Assembly (NCBI RefSeq): GCF_030732065.1
Contig: NZ_JAVBHX010000005.1
Coordinates: forward strand, 186,001 to 250,000
DNA from: Oceanimonas aquatica
GTDB lineage: Bacteria > Pseudomonadota > Gammaproteobacteria > Enterobacterales > Aeromonadaceae
Direction: 5' to 3'
DNA: 64,000 nt
Shown here: piece after piece, positions 45,012 to 54,179 of the stretch
How the letters are laid out: each line of letters opens with the position of its first letter
Position numbering within the stretch: position 1 is the stretch's first letter
Translations under genes and position numbers: made by a program
Notes under the pieces: model-generated
Told to the model about the DNA's origin: nothing
What the model saw: only the letters and a program-made list of their open reading frames with translations
The model's database searches: none

Positions 45012-46748
45012 TTACCCGTTCTGACTCTGGCAATACTCCACAAAGGCCTCGGGCTTGAGCGGCGGCGAATACCAGTAACCCTGCATCTGGGTGCAGCCCA
45101 TGGCCTTCAGCAACTCAACATGCTCGGGCCGCTCCACCCCTTCGGCCACGGTATCGCAGCCCAGAATGCGGGCCATGTGGATCACCGCCTGGGCCAGCCC
45201 CCGGTCCTGTTCATCGGTGTCCATACCGTCCACAAAGGCGCGGTCGATCTTGAGCACCGACACCGGCATGGTCTTGAGGTAGGCCAGCGAAGAGTAACCG
45301 GTGCCGAAGTCGTCAATGGCAATGCCAATGCCCGCCGCCGCCAGCTGGTTGAGCTGAACCAGCGCCAGCTCCATATTTTGCATCAGCCCCGACTCGGTCA
45401 CTTCAATTTCTATCGCCCCCGGGGGCAGCCGGCTGTGAGCCAGGCGGGTGATCAGGCTGTCAGCAAAGCCCGGCTGCATCAGCTGCAACGCCGCCACGTT
45501 CACCGCCACACGAAAGTCCGGCGCTACCAGCTTTTGCTCGAGCCACTGTTCCAGCTGGGCAATGGCGGTGTCGATCACCCAGTCTCCCAGTCGCAGAATA
45601 TCGCCGCTGCTCTCGGCGATGGGAATAAAGTCTGCCGGCGACACAAAGCCGAACTCGGGACTGATCCAGCGCAGCAAGGCCTCGGCCCCCACCACCCGCT
45701 CATCATGCAGCGCCACCTTGGGCTGATACACCAAAAACAGCTCGCCCTGCCCGGCGGCGGTGCGCAGCGCCTGGCGGTAATAACTAAGGGTGAGCAGCCG
45801 CTGCTCCAGCGCCGGCTCAAAGCAACGCCACTCACCGGCCTTGGGCGGCAGGGCAATGGCCGCCTGGCGGATCAGGTGCTCGGCGCTGTCGTGAGCCAGG
45901 TCGCTGTGGCTGATGCCAACACGGCCATCCAGATGCAACAGCAGCTGCTCCACTTCTATGCCCTGGGACAGGTTGTGCAGCAGGCCATCCCCCAGCCGGG
46001 CAATGGCGTCTGGCCGAGGCGGAACAAAGTCCAGCACCAGCCACTCGCTGCTGCTCCAGGCGCCGAACACACAATGAGACTCGGGCAACAGTGTCTGCAA
46101 GCGCGTACTCAGGGTCCGGCTCAGGGTTTCGGCCACCCGCAAACCGTGCAGCCGGGCGATGTCTTCCAGGCCATCAAGGGCCACAAAATACAGCACCACG
46201 TCGTGCCCGGCCCGACCCTGCAACCGCTCCAGCAGGCCGCGCCGGTTGAGCCGGCCGGTGACCGGATCGCTGATCGCCTGGTGCTGCAGCTCGCTGGTGC
46301 GCTGGCGTACCTCGTCTTCCAGACAGGCGGCCCGCACACTGCGCTCACGCAGCAAAAAGTGGGATTCCAGGGTGTTGCGAATGCGCTGCAGCACCTCCAG
46401 ATGATCAAAGGGCTTGTTGAGAAAATCCCGGGCCCCCAGGCCCAGCGCCCGAAGCCGGGTTTCGGCATCGGTCTGGGCGCTCAGCACGATCACCGGCGGC
46501 GCCCGCTCGCCCCACTCGGTGTGCAGCCATTCCAGTACTCGATAACCGTCCAAATGGGGCATGCGAATATCGAGCAACAACAAGTCTACTGCCTGCTCAC
46601 GCATATGCAGCGCCAGTCGGCGCGGATCCGTTTCTCCCCGGGCCCGGGTATAGCCTTCATCTTCCAGCAGGCACAGCAACAGCTCCACGTTGACCGGGTT
46701 GTCGTCGAGCACCAGTATGCGGGCATCGGCATGAACGGGCGCGGTCAT
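45012..46748 (-). CDS. Response regulator with degenerate GGDEF and apparently active EAL domain
   Basis: Likely c-di-GMP phosphodiesterase controlled by phosphorylation. The 578 residues comprise a receiver (1-125) with the acidic pair in LVLDDNP, phospho-Asp60 in LLLLDIRMP, and Lys in NKPFDH. A GGDEF-like domain (about 155-310) follows, in which the active loop reads WSSSEW. The EAL domain (about 325-578) has EALLRW at 356-361 and FGTGYSSLAYLKTMP and DRAFVDGM (quoted separately) as catalytic segments, so hydrolysis is expected. Its ATG overlaps the stop of the hybrid kinase by four bases, which names its partner. It may feed the LapD/LapG switch encoded 20 kb away; that is inferred. Confidence 0.92.
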   Translation of the reverse strand: MTAPVHADARILVLDDNPVNVELLLCLLEDEGYTRARGETDPRRLALHMREQAVDLLLLDIRMPHLDGYRVLEWLHTEWGERAPPVIVLSAQTDAETRLRALGLGARDFLNKPFDHLEVLQRIRNTLESHFLLRERSVRAACLEDEVRQRTSELQHQAISDPVTGRLNRRGLLERLQGRAGHDVVLYFVALDGLEDIARLHGLRVAETLSRTLSTRLQTLLPESHCVFGAWSSSEWLVLDFVPPRPDAIARLGDGLLHNLSQGIEVEQLLLHLDGRVGISHSDLAHDSAEHLIRQAAIALPPKAGEWRCFEPALEQRLLTLSYYRQALRTAAGQGELFLVYQPKVALHDERVVGAEALLRWISPEFGFVSPADFIPIAESSGDILRLGDWVIDTAIAQLEQWLEQKLVAPDFRVAVNVAALQLMQPGFADSLITRLAHSRLPPGAIEIEVTESGLMQNMELALVQLNQLAAAGIGIAIDDFGTGYSSLAYLKTMPVSVLKIDRAFVDGMDTDEQDRGLAQAVIHMARILGCDTVAEGVERPEHVELLKAMGCTQMQGYWYSPPLKPEAFVEYCQSQNG

Positions 46749-49384
46749 GGCGTGTCTCCGGTCAGTTCATTCAGCAGGGCCAGCAGCCGGGAAATGTCCA
46801 CCGGCTTGGTCAGGTAATCCCGGAACCCGGCCTGACGGGCCTGGCGTACTTCGTCCGGCATGGCGTTGGCCGACAGCGCCACCACCGGCACCTGCCTGGT
46901 GCGCGGATGCCGGCCCAGCAGCCGGGTGGCGTCAATGCCGCTCATGCCGGGCAGGTGAATATCCATCAGAATAAGATCCGGCGGGCTGGCGCAGGCCATT
47001 TCAAAGGCCAGCTCCGCCGAATGCACGCAGGCCAGCTCAAAGTCATCGAGATCCTCAAACAGATCGCACAGCAGCCGCTGGTTGGCCGGGTTGTCCTCCA
47101 CATAGAGCACCCGCTTGCCGCCTTCGGCAATGGCCTCGCGCAGCGGCCGTTCTTCCGCCACCGGCGTGACCGCCGCCGGTGCCTCCAGCGGCAGATAAAA
47201 CCAGAACTCGCAGCCCTCGCCCGGCATACTGTCGACGCCAATCTCTCCCTGCATCTGTTCGATGATGCTCTTGGTCAGGGCCAGGCCCACGCCGGTGCCT
47301 TCAATGGCGCCGTTTTCGGCCCCCAGGCGGTTAAAGGGCTGAAACAGCTGCTCGAGGTAATGGGCCTCAATGCCGGGACCGGTATCCCGCACCGAAATAC
47401 GCATGCGCTTGCCGTCGCGCCGGCAGCCGATCTCCACCCGGCCGTTGGGCCGGTTGTACTTGATGGCGTTGGACAACAGATTGATCAACACCTGCTTGAG
47501 CCGGGTGTAATCGGCGGTGACGGTGCCGCAGCGCCCCGGTTGCATCAGCAACTGAATGCCCTGCTGCTGGGCCATGGGCGAGAGAATGTCGCAGGCCTCG
47601 CGCACCACGTCGGTCACGTCAATGGCTTCCAGCGACATGTCGAGGCGGCCGGCTTCGATGCGCGCCAGATCCAGCACCTCGTTGATCAGGTTCAGCAGGT
47701 GGCTGCCGCTTTTGTAGATTTGCTCCACCTGGCGCTGCTGACGCTCCCCCAAAGGCGTGCGCCGGTTGTTCTGCAGCAATTGCGCAAAGCCCATGATGGC
47801 ATTGAGCGGCGTGCGCAGCTCGTGGCTCATGGACGACAAAAACTCGCTCTTGGCCCGGCTGGCGCGCTCGGCTTCATCCCGGGCCTGACGCAGCTGCTCG
47901 GTAAAGGCCTCCCGCTCGTTAAGCTGGCGGTAGAGATTGATCAGCAGGGCACAGGTGGAGGTAAAGGGCTCCAGCCAGGCCACCAGTTCCTGACTGTAAT
48001 CTTCGCGGCCGTTGGCGATGGCGTACATGCCAATCACTCGGCCGTCGTCGAGAATGGGTACGCCCAGAAAATTGTGCAGGGGCGGGTGGCCGGGCGGAAA
48101 GCCGCCCCGGCGGGCATCGCTGGTCATTTGGTTGCTGAGCACGGTCTGGCCACCGGCAAACACCTGGCCGAGCATGCTGTCGGGGTTGGTGAGCAGCATC
48201 TCCCCCGCCTGCAGCCTGAGCATCAACTGGCGGGATTCCTCGCTCCAGGACAGATCGGTAATGGCGTGGATCTTGAGCGCCGGGCCGGTGTCGGCGGACA
48301 GCACTTCGCCAATCAGCGAATAGTCGCTGCCGGTAAGCTCACGCAGGGCTTCCTGCAAAAAGGCCCACAGCTGGTTGCCGGACATAAGCGCGTGGTAATC
48401 GGTCAGGCCCTTGTGCAGTACGCTCAGCAGCCGCTGCTGGCGCTCCAGCAAGTGAGCGGCCTTGCGCTCGCGCTGCTCGGCCCGATGCATTTCACTGAGG
48501 TCGGTCAGAATGCCGATAAACTCGGCGTCGTCGCCCTGACCGTCCCGGCGTACCTGGCCCACCGCCAGGTGCACCGGCACCTGATGGCCGTCCTTGTGCA
48601 GGGCCGCCACCCGGCGGCCCTTGCCGATGACCCTGGCCTCACCGCCCTCGTGGTAGTTGTGCAGATACTGATCGTGATGCTCTGCCCACTGGGCCGGCAT
48701 CAGCCGGCTGACATTCTGCCCCAGCAGTTCAGTGCGTTCATGGCCGAGCAGATTGAGGGCGTAATCGTTGATCTCCCGAATCCGGCCCCGGCCGTCGATG
48801 CGCACTATGCCGGCGGCGGCCCCCTGGGTAATGGCCTCATAACGGGCCAGCCGGCTGTCGCTCAGGTGCCCCTGCTCATTCAGCATCTGCCGCTTCCAGC
48901 GCAGCCGCAGCAGCGCCCGGGCCTGGCCGGCGAGTAATTCCAGCCGGCGCAGCTGTTCCTCGCTCAGGGTCCGGGGCTGGGTATCCAGCACCGCCAGCAC
49001 CCCCAACACCAGGCCGGACTCCAGATAGAGGGGAAAGCCGGCATAAAAGCGCAGGCCGGGCTCACCGGTGACCAGGGGGTTGTCGGCAAAGCGCGGATCC
49101 TGGCCGGCGTCCTCGACGATCAACGGCGCGCCGTCGGCCACCACCCAACTGCAAAAGGCGATGTCACGGGGTGTTTCCTGCACCGACAGGCCGCGCCGGC
49201 CTCGAAACCACTGCCGGTTTTCGTCGATAAGGGACACCACGCCCATGGGGGCATCGAGCAACAGGCAGGCCAGCTCCACCAGCTGATCGAATTCCGGATC
49301 CGGGGGGGTATCGAGAAGGCACAACTGGTGCAGGCAGGCCAGTCGGTCCGACTCGTTGGCAGGCAAAGGCGCAGTGGTTTTCAT
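46745..49384 (-). CDS. Hybrid sensor histidine kinase (GAF-PAS-GAF-HisKA-HATPase-REC)
   Basis: Soluble sensor kinase with no membrane helix. Domains in order: GAF (about 20-160, [19 protein letters not shown]), PAS (about 185-300, [20 protein letters not shown]), a second GAF (about 320-490), HisKA (about 515-580) with His521 in [13 protein letters not shown], HATPase (about 620-735, [10 protein letters not shown] and GTGVGLAL), and a receiver (about 758-875) with Asp808 in [11 protein letters not shown] take the ATG at 49384; one at 49393 is in frame but has its GGG directly against the codon. The signal is unknown. The coupled EAL protein is the output. Confidence 0.92.
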   Translation of the reverse strand: MKTTAPLPANESDRLACLHQLCLLDTPPDPEFDQLVELACLLLDAPMGVVSLIDENRQWFRGRRGLSVQETPRDIAFCSWVVADGAPLIVEDAGQDPRFADNPLVTGEPGLRFYAGFPLYLESGLVLGVLAVLDTQPRTLSEEQLRRLELLAGQARALLRLRWKRQMLNEQGHLSDSRLARYEAITQGAAAGIVRIDGRGRIREINDYALNLLGHERTELLGQNVSRLMPAQWAEHHDQYLHNYHEGGEARVIGKGRRVAALHKDGHQVPVHLAVGQVRRDGQGDDAEFIGILTDLSEMHRAEQRERKAAHLLERQQRLLSVLHKGLTDYHALMSGNQLWAFLQEALRELTGSDYSLIGEVLSADTGPALKIHAITDLSWSEESRQLMLRLQAGEMLLTNPDSMLGQVFAGGQTVLSNQMTSDARRGGFPPGHPPLHNFLGVPILDDGRVIGMYAIANGREDYSQELVAWLEPFTSTCALLINLYRQLNEREAFTEQLRQARDEAERASRAKSEFLSSMSHELRTPLNAIMGFAQLLQNNRRTPLGERQQRQVEQIYKSGSHLLNLINEVLDLARIEAGRLDMSLEAIDVTDVVREACDILSPMAQQQGIQLLMQPGRCGTVTADYTRLKQVLINLLSNAIKYNRPNGRVEIGCRRDGKRMRISVRDTGPGIEAHYLEQLFQPFNRLGAENGAIEGTGVGLALTKSIIEQMQGEIGVDSMPGEGCEFWFYLPLEAPAAVTPVAEERPLREAIAEGGKRVLYVEDNPANQRLLCDLFEDLDDFELACVHSAELAFEMACASPPDLILMDIHLPGMSGIDATRLLGRHPRTRQVPVVALSANAMPDEVRQARQAGFRDYLTKPVDISRLLALLNELTGDTP

Positions 49385-49460
49385 TATCAACATCCCGTGT
49401 CAAAGCGTGCGTCACTATAAAGCGCGTGATTCTTCGCGCATCTTAACGCGCCCCCCAAAC

Positions 49461-49481
49461 AAAAACGACCCGTACGGGTCG
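49461..49481 (-). terminator. Terminator of the bd-oxidase operon
   Basis: CGACCCGTACGGGTCG (49466-49481) is a perfect 16-base palindrome followed on the minus strand by five T. It lies 25 bases beyond the stop of the last small gene of the oxidase operon. Confidence 0.8.
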
Positions 49482-49506
49482 CTTTGTGATGGGTTTCAAT
49501 TTGGAT

Positions 49507-49614
49507 TCATAAGAATCCAGTTAGTGACCGTATAGCCATGCCAATCAGGGTGATCCCCCCTACCCCGGCGAGATACAGGCCGGCAAACCACAGCCAGCTT
49601 TTCTTGCCGGCCAT
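49507..49614 (-). CDS. Small oxidase-associated membrane protein (CydX-like / DUF2474 type), 35 residues
   Basis: A 35-residue protein with one membrane helix: MAGKKSWLWFAGLYLAGVGG, then ITLIGMAIRSLTGFL. Its ATG shares a base with the cydB stop (TGATG), the usual position of the third bd-oxidase subunit. CydX and DUF2474 proteins are short, single-helix and stabilise the heme centres. The LYLAGV...R pattern looks closer to DUF2474, which goes with cyanide-insensitive oxidases, but I cannot settle which. A stop and a terminator follow. Confidence 0.8.
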   Translation of the reverse strand: MAGKKSWLWFAGLYLAGVGGITLIGMAIRSLTGFL

Positions 49615-50609
49615 CAGTAGCCTTCCTCGAAGTCTTCCACCTTGCCGGAAAAGATACGGTAACCCCACAGGGTATAGGCGCAGATCAGCGGCAGAAAGAT
49701 GGCAATGCTCGGCAGCAGGAAGGTGAGGCTGGAATCAGGTGCACTGGCCTGCCACAGGGTGAGCTGGTGCGGGATCAAATACGGGAACAGGCTCACCACC
49801 AGGCCGCCAAAGCCCAGCAGAAACAGGCCACAGGCCAGCCAGAAGGGCCGGGTCTCGTGAGGCTCGCCGTCCAGATCCCGGTACAGCAAAAAGCCAAGCA
49901 CCGCGCTCAGCAGCGGCAGCGGCGACAGCCACAGCAGATTGAGGCCGTCAAACCAGCGAGCGCTCACTTCCTCGTTGGCCAATACCATCCACAGGCTGAG
50001 TACCAGCAGAATCATCATAATGGCCACCACCAGCCGTCGGCCCAGATGGGCGGCCCGGGCCAGCATGGGATCCCGGCTTTTCAGCACCAGGTAGCAACAG
50101 GCCAGCAGGGCATAAGCCACCATCAGCGCAAAGCCGGTGAAAATACTGAAGGGGCTGAGCCAGGCCAGCGCGCCCAGCTCGCCGGGGCCGGCCTCCACAC
50201 CCTGCACCACGGCGCCGAGAATAGCGCCCTGGCAAAAGGTGGCCACGGTGGAGCCGAGCCAGAACGACTTGTCCCACCAGGGCTTGGAGCGATGCGACTT
50301 GAAACGGTATTCAAAGGCCACACCACGGAATATCAGCCCGATCAGCATGATGATAATGGGCGTATACAGGGTCGCCAGTATGCCGGCGTAGGCCGCGGGA
50401 AAGGCGGCGAACAACACCACGCCGCCAAACACCAGCCAGGTTTCATTGCCGTCCCACACATGGGAGATGGAGCGCATCATGTGATCCCGCTCGCCCTCGG
50501 ATTGAAACCAGGGATACAGAATGCCAAGGCCCAGATCAAAGCCGTCCAGCACCACGTACATCAGGACCGCAAAGCCCAGCAGCAAATAATAAAACAGTGC
50601 CAGATCCAT
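49614..50609 (-). CDS. cioB: Cytochrome bd-type (cyanide-insensitive) quinol oxidase subunit II
   Basis: Inner-membrane subunit of the bd oxidase; 331 residues with about eight helices, a bit shorter than E. coli CydB. Family features are YVVLDGFDLGLGILYPW near the N-terminus, ISHVWDGNETWLVFGGVVLF, GLIFRGVAFEYRFKS, and CAYTLWGYRIFSGKV at the end. It starts one base after the subunit I stop. The operon order subunit I, subunit II, small protein is standard. Confidence 0.93.
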   Translation of the reverse strand: MDLALFYYLLLGFAVLMYVVLDGFDLGLGILYPWFQSEGERDHMMRSISHVWDGNETWLVFGGVVLFAAFPAAYAGILATLYTPIIIMLIGLIFRGVAFEYRFKSHRSKPWWDKSFWLGSTVATFCQGAILGAVVQGVEAGPGELGALAWLSPFSIFTGFALMVAYALLACCYLVLKSRDPMLARAAHLGRRLVVAIMMILLVLSLWMVLANEEVSARWFDGLNLLWLSPLPLLSAVLGFLLYRDLDGEPHETRPFWLACGLFLLGFGGLVVSLFPYLIPHQLTLWQASAPDSSLTFLLPSIAIFLPLICAYTLWGYRIFSGKVEDFEEGY

Positions 50610-50610
50610 C

Positions 50611-52017
50611 TCAGTTCTCCACCACGTCGTGTTGCAGTTTCTTCACCCAGGCCAGGGCAAAACCGGGGGCCTTGACGCCAATCATGTGCTGCTCCAGCCG
50701 GGCCATGTCCGGCGGCCCCTTGCGCACCAGCTTGGCCATAAAGTAGAGGTACACGAAAAACAGCAGGCTGTAGGTGAGCACGAACAGGGTGAGCGAAAAC
50801 AACACCCGCTCCGCCGGCAACGGTGACACCACCTCCATGGTGCGCACCAGGCCGTGCACCAGCCAGGGCTGGCGGCCCACCTCGGCCACGTACCAGCCGG
50901 CCAAGGTGGAGATGACACCCGAGGGGATCATCAGCATCATCAGCCACTGGAAGGACTTGCTGTCGAACCGGCCATGCTTGCGGCGCAGCCACAGTCCCCA
51001 CAGGGCGGCGCCGATCATCAGCACGCCCAGCCCCACCATGATGCGGAAGGAATAAAACACCAGCGGCACATAGGGACGCTCGTCGGCGGGCACCGATTTC
51101 AGGCCCTGCAACTCGCCGTCGGCCTCGTGGGTTAGGATCAATGAAGCCAGCTTGGGAATTTTAATCTCGAAATGGTTGGTCTCGGCCTCCATGTCGGGCA
51201 CGGCAAACAGCAGCAGCGGCGCACCACTTTCGCTTTCGGGCCAGATCCCTTCCATGGCCGCCACCTTGATGGGCTGGTGCTCTTTCACGTTCAGGCCGTG
51301 AAAGTCACCGACAATGGCCTGCAGCGGCGCCAGCAGCAGCGCCGCCCACAGCGCCATCGACAACCCTTTGCGACCAAAGGCGCGATCCCGGCCCTTGTAC
51401 AGGTACCAGGCACTGATGCCGCCAATCAGAAAGGTGGCGCTGAGCATGGCTGCCAGCAGCATGTGGACCAGCCGGTAGGGCATGGACGGGTTAAAGATCA
51501 CCTCCATCCAGCTGGCCACTTCAAAGCGGCCATCCACCAGCTCATAGCCCGCCGGGGTCTGCATCCAGGAGTTGGCGACGATGATCCAGAACGCCGAGAT
51601 CCAGGTGCCCAGTGCCACCACGCAGGTGGAGAAGAAGTGCAGCTTTTCCCCCACCCGTTGCCAGCCGAACAGCATGACGCCGAGAAAGCCCGCTTCCAGG
51701 AAAAAGGCGGTCAGCACTTCGTAGGCCATCAGCGGCCCGAGCACGGCGCCGGTGATCTCGGAGAAGCGGGAAAAGTTGGTGCCGAACTCGTAAGACAGCA
51801 CGATCCCGCTCACCACCCCCATGCCGAAGGTGATGGCAAAAGGCTTGATCCAGAACTTGGCCAGCTGAAAATACACCGGGTTGCGGGTTTTCAGCCAGAG
51901 CCCTTCCCAGATGGCAATGGCGGTGGCCAGACCTATGGTCATGGCCGGAAAGATAATGTGAAAACTGACGGTAAAGGCGAACTGTATTCGCGACAAAATG
52001 GCGGCATCGAGCTCCAC
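50611..52017 (-). CDS. cioA: Cytochrome bd-type (cyanide-insensitive) quinol oxidase subunit I
   Basis: Heme-bearing subunit that oxidises quinol and reduces oxygen to water without pumping protons. The 468 residues are shorter than E. coli CydA, consistent with the short Q-loop of cyanide-insensitive oxidases. [17 protein letters not shown] carries an N-terminal heme His, [15 protein letters not shown] the second, and [13 protein letters not shown] is the conserved C-terminal block. The start is GTG (52015-52017) with AAGGAGG directly upstream, made by the end of a 32-codon frame, so translation is probably coupled to it. Transcription probably starts from the sigma-54 promoter at 52164-52179. 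Confidence 0.93.
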   Translation of the reverse strand: MELDAAILSRIQFAFTVSFHIIFPAMTIGLATAIAIWEGLWLKTRNPVYFQLAKFWIKPFAITFGMGVVSGIVLSYEFGTNFSRFSEITGAVLGPLMAYEVLTAFFLEAGFLGVMLFGWQRVGEKLHFFSTCVVALGTWISAFWIIVANSWMQTPAGYELVDGRFEVASWMEVIFNPSMPYRLVHMLLAAMLSATFLIGGISAWYLYKGRDRAFGRKGLSMALWAALLLAPLQAIVGDFHGLNVKEHQPIKVAAMEGIWPESESGAPLLLFAVPDMEAETNHFEIKIPKLASLILTHEADGELQGLKSVPADERPYVPLVFYSFRIMVGLGVLMIGAALWGLWLRRKHGRFDSKSFQWLMMLMIPSGVISTLAGWYVAEVGRQPWLVHGLVRTMEVVSPLPAERVLFSLTLFVLTYSLLFFVYLYFMAKLVRKGPPDMARLEQHMIGVKAPGFALAWVKKLQHDVVEN

Positions 52018-52026
52018 GGGTCCTCC

Positions 52027-52125
52027 TTAGCGGGCCAGCCGGCGGCGTACCAGTGCCGGCAGCCCCGCCATCAGAAGAACAACAAGGATTGCGGAAAATT
52101 CCATCAACAGCGTGATCAGGTTCAT
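52027..52125 (-). CDS. Short hydrophobic open frame upstream of cioA, 32 codons
   Basis: It reads MNLITLLMEFSAILVVLLMA then GLPALVRRRLAR: one membrane helix with a basic, cytoplasmic-side tail (positive-inside). The TAA stop lies within the TAAGGAGG ribosome site of cioA, a layout typical of translational coupling. Its own ribosome site is weak. It could be an additional oxidase subunit or assembly peptide, or only a leader that sets cioA translation. No named family is recognised. Confidence 0.6.
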   Translation of the reverse strand: MNLITLLMEFSAILVVLLMAGLPALVRRRLAR

Positions 52126-52163
52126 TATTGTTTTGCTCACTCGTTAGTCTGGTGAGCTGGTTC

Positions 52164-52179
52164 TGCATGAAGCGTGCCA
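52164..52179 (-). promoter_or_regulatory. Sigma-54 (-24/-12) promoter of the oxidase operon
   Basis: TGGCACGCTTCATGCA on the minus strand fits the consensus TGGCACG-N4-TTGCA, with GG and GC at the required 10-base spacing; one base of the -12 half differs. Transcription would start near 52152, about 27 bases before the short frame. A divergent NtrC-type regulator gene pair makes the assignment convincing. Confidence 0.78.
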
Positions 52180-52203
52180 GCCTTTTAAAAACCCCGCCCC
52201 GCC

Positions 52204-52217
52204 TTGCTTTGGATCAA
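52204..52217. promoter_or_regulatory. FNR/ANR-like site in the oxidase/two-component divergent region
   Basis: TTGCTTTGGATCAA matches the FNR box TTGAT-N4-ATCAA at 9 of 10 bases. It lies 25 bases upstream of the sigma-54 -24 element and about 94 bases before the histidine kinase ATG. In Pseudomonas the cyanide-insensitive oxidase is repressed by ANR, so an oxygen-linked role is plausible. Confidence 0.4.
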
Positions 52218-52253
52218 TAAAAACGCAAAAACTTGTGTTCACCGACAACAGGG

Positions 52254-52282
52254 TTTACAGTTTTTTCGCTTCCAACTGTCAA
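52254..52282. promoter_or_regulatory. Candidate activator-binding dyad (UAS) for the sigma-54 promoter
   Basis: TTTACAGTT (52254-52262) and AACTGTCAA (52274-52282) are 9-base inverted arms with one mismatch and an 11-base spacer. The dyad sits 75-103 bases upstream of the -24 element, the normal range for an NtrC-type enhancer site, and just before the genes of the presumed activator. Confidence 0.5.
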
Positions 52283-52310
52283 CGTCATTTACACCCGGAC
52301 TCGCCGATTC

Positions 52311-54179
52311 ATGCCCCTGGAACTCGCCTTTGAACTGATGATGATACTTACCAGCGGCTGCGCCCTGCTGGTATCGGCCTGGCTGTTCTGGCGCGCCCGT
52401 AACCGGCGCAGCATGAAGGCACTGGCGGGCTTTGGCATCATGATGGCGCTGTGGTGCGCGGGCCATGTGGCGGTGTTTTACGGCCTGCACGATCTCGGCA
52501 TGGCGCTGATACTGGCCAACCCGCTAATGCCCACCTTCTTTCTCGACTTTGCCATTGGCTTTGTCAATCAGGGCCCGGGGCAGCACCCCTGGCTGAGCCG
52601 GCTGGCCCGCTATCGCGGCCTGCTCTATACCGCCGCCATGCTGGTCAGCTCACTCACCCTGTGGCGGGGGGGCGGCGACATCATCGGCTTTGGCCCCTTT
52701 GAGCACTATTTCGTGTTTCGCGGCAGCGGCTGGTTCAATATCGGTTACACCATTTTCATCGGCGTGCTGGCCCATGCCCTGCTGCTGTGGGGCTTTGTAC
52801 GCCAGCGAGGCAACCGCCGCCGCTCCATTGCCGCCATGTTTGCCGCCGGCGCCTGGGGGCTGCTGCTGGCCACCAGCTTTATTTTTCCGTCACTGGGGCT
52901 GCTGTGGTACCCCTGGCCCATGCTGCTGCTGCCGAGCTATGTGCTGCTGCTGGTCTACGGCGTGGTGCGCTACCAGATGCTGGAAGTCAACGCCTGGGCC
53001 AACCGGGCGCTGCTGTGGATTTTGATGACCACGCTGCTGCTGGGGCTGATGGCGCTGTTCAGCGCCATGGCCGGACGCCTGGGAATGCAGGCCCTGGCTG
53101 CCGTGCCCCAGTGGCAGCTGTGGCTGTATTCGCTGCTGCTGCTGATGCTGGCGCTGGCCCTGTATCAGCCGGTGAGCAAGCTGGTAGAACGGCTCATTTA
53201 TCCGGGCAGCCGGCTCGATGAACAGCTGCTCGACACCTGGCTGGCGCAGCTGCGCGATGCCGACGGCTGGGCGTCACTGGCCGACACCGCCCAGCGGCTG
53301 CTGGCCCGGCAAATGGGCCAGCCGGTAACAGTACGGCTGCTGAACCGGCCGCCGTTGTTGCAGCCCGGTAGCGGGCTGGAGCTGTGGTGCCTGCACCAGG
53401 CCCAGGGCTGGCAATTCCGGCTCAAGGGCTTTGACGATGTGACGCCGGGCATGCGCCTGACCGCCGAGGTGTTCGGCTCTCTGCTGGCCACCCGCTGCGG
53501 CCTGCTGGAGCGCTCGCTGCAACTGGCCGAGGCCGAGCGCAAGCGGGTGTCGGAGCAGCACCTGGTGGAGCTGGGCGGCCTGTCGGCGGCCATGGCCCAT
53601 GAGCTGCGCAACCCGCTCAATATTATCTCCATGGCCACCGCCGGTCTGGAGGCGGATCGCAAGGCCATGATTCAGGACCAGCTCAAGCGCGCAGATCGGC
53701 TGATCGTCGACATGCTGGCCTACTCCGGTCAGCTGCAAATTCAGCCCAGATCCCTGCCCCTGGCCCCCCTGCTGGAAAGCCTGCGGCCGCAGTTTGACTG
53801 GCAGCAAGTGACCTTTGATTACGCCCTGCCGAACGATTATTGCCTGTACGCGGATCCATACCGGCTGCAGCAGGTGCTGACCAACCTTATCGACAACGCC
53901 CTGTCGTTTTTACGCAATCGCCCGGATGGCCACCTGCGGCTTGAAAGCAGCCCCAACCCCGGCGTGCTGTGGCTGCACAACAACGGCCCGGCCATCGAGC
54001 CCGACATGCAGGACAGCCTGTTCCGGCCGTTTGTGACCCGTCGGCCCGGTGGCAGCGGCCTGGGGCTGGCCATTGTTCAGCGCATTATGGAGGCCCACGG
54101 CGGCCATATTCGCCACCGACACGACGCCGGCTGGCCGGTAACCTTTGAGCTGACCTTTCCCGAGGAGTCCACATCATGA
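52311..54179 (+). CDS. Sensor histidine kinase with N-terminal seven-helix membrane region
   Basis: Membrane sensor paired with the NtrC-type regulator that follows. From the ATG at 52311 it has 622 residues. The first 270 or so hold about seven hydrophobic helices (for example LLLPSYVLLLVYGVVRYQML), like the 7TM sensor domain. A GAF-like stretch and HisKA with His430 (AMAHELRNPLNIIS) follow. The HATPase has LTNLIDNALSFLRN and GGSGLGLAIVQRIM. An in-frame ATG at 52233 would put the enhancer dyad inside the gene, so I reject it. It overlaps the regulator by four bases. The signal is unknown; the divergent oxidase suggests respiratory state, quinone or an inhibitor. Confidence 0.9.
   Translation: MPLELAFELMMILTSGCALLVSAWLFWRARNRRSMKALAGFGIMMALWCAGHVAVFYGLHDLGMALILANPLMPTFFLDFAIGFVNQGPGQHPWLSRLARYRGLLYTAAMLVSSLTLWRGGGDIIGFGPFEHYFVFRGSGWFNIGYTIFIGVLAHALLLWGFVRQRGNRRRSIAAMFAAGAWGLLLATSFIFPSLGLLWYPWPMLLLPSYVLLLVYGVVRYQMLEVNAWANRALLWILMTTLLLGLMALFSAMAGRLGMQALAAVPQWQLWLYSLLLLMLALALYQPVSKLVERLIYPGSRLDEQLLDTWLAQLRDADGWASLADTAQRLLARQMGQPVTVRLLNRPPLLQPGSGLELWCLHQAQGWQFRLKGFDDVTPGMRLTAEVFGSLLATRCGLLERSLQLAEAERKRVSEQHLVELGGLSAAMAHELRNPLNIISMATAGLEADRKAMIQDQLKRADRLIVDMLAYSGQLQIQPRSLPLAPLLESLRPQFDWQQVTFDYALPNDYCLYADPYRLQQVLTNLIDNALSFLRNRPDGHLRLESSPNPGVLWLHNNGPAIEPDMQDSLFRPFVTRRPGGSGLGLAIVQRIMEAHGGHIRHRHDAGWPVTFELTFPEESTS

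Noticed and set aside
44970-48937. Two long plus-strand frames opposite the EAL regulator and hybrid kinase
   Set aside because: Antisense shadows: the minus-strand genes have full, ordered domain motifs.
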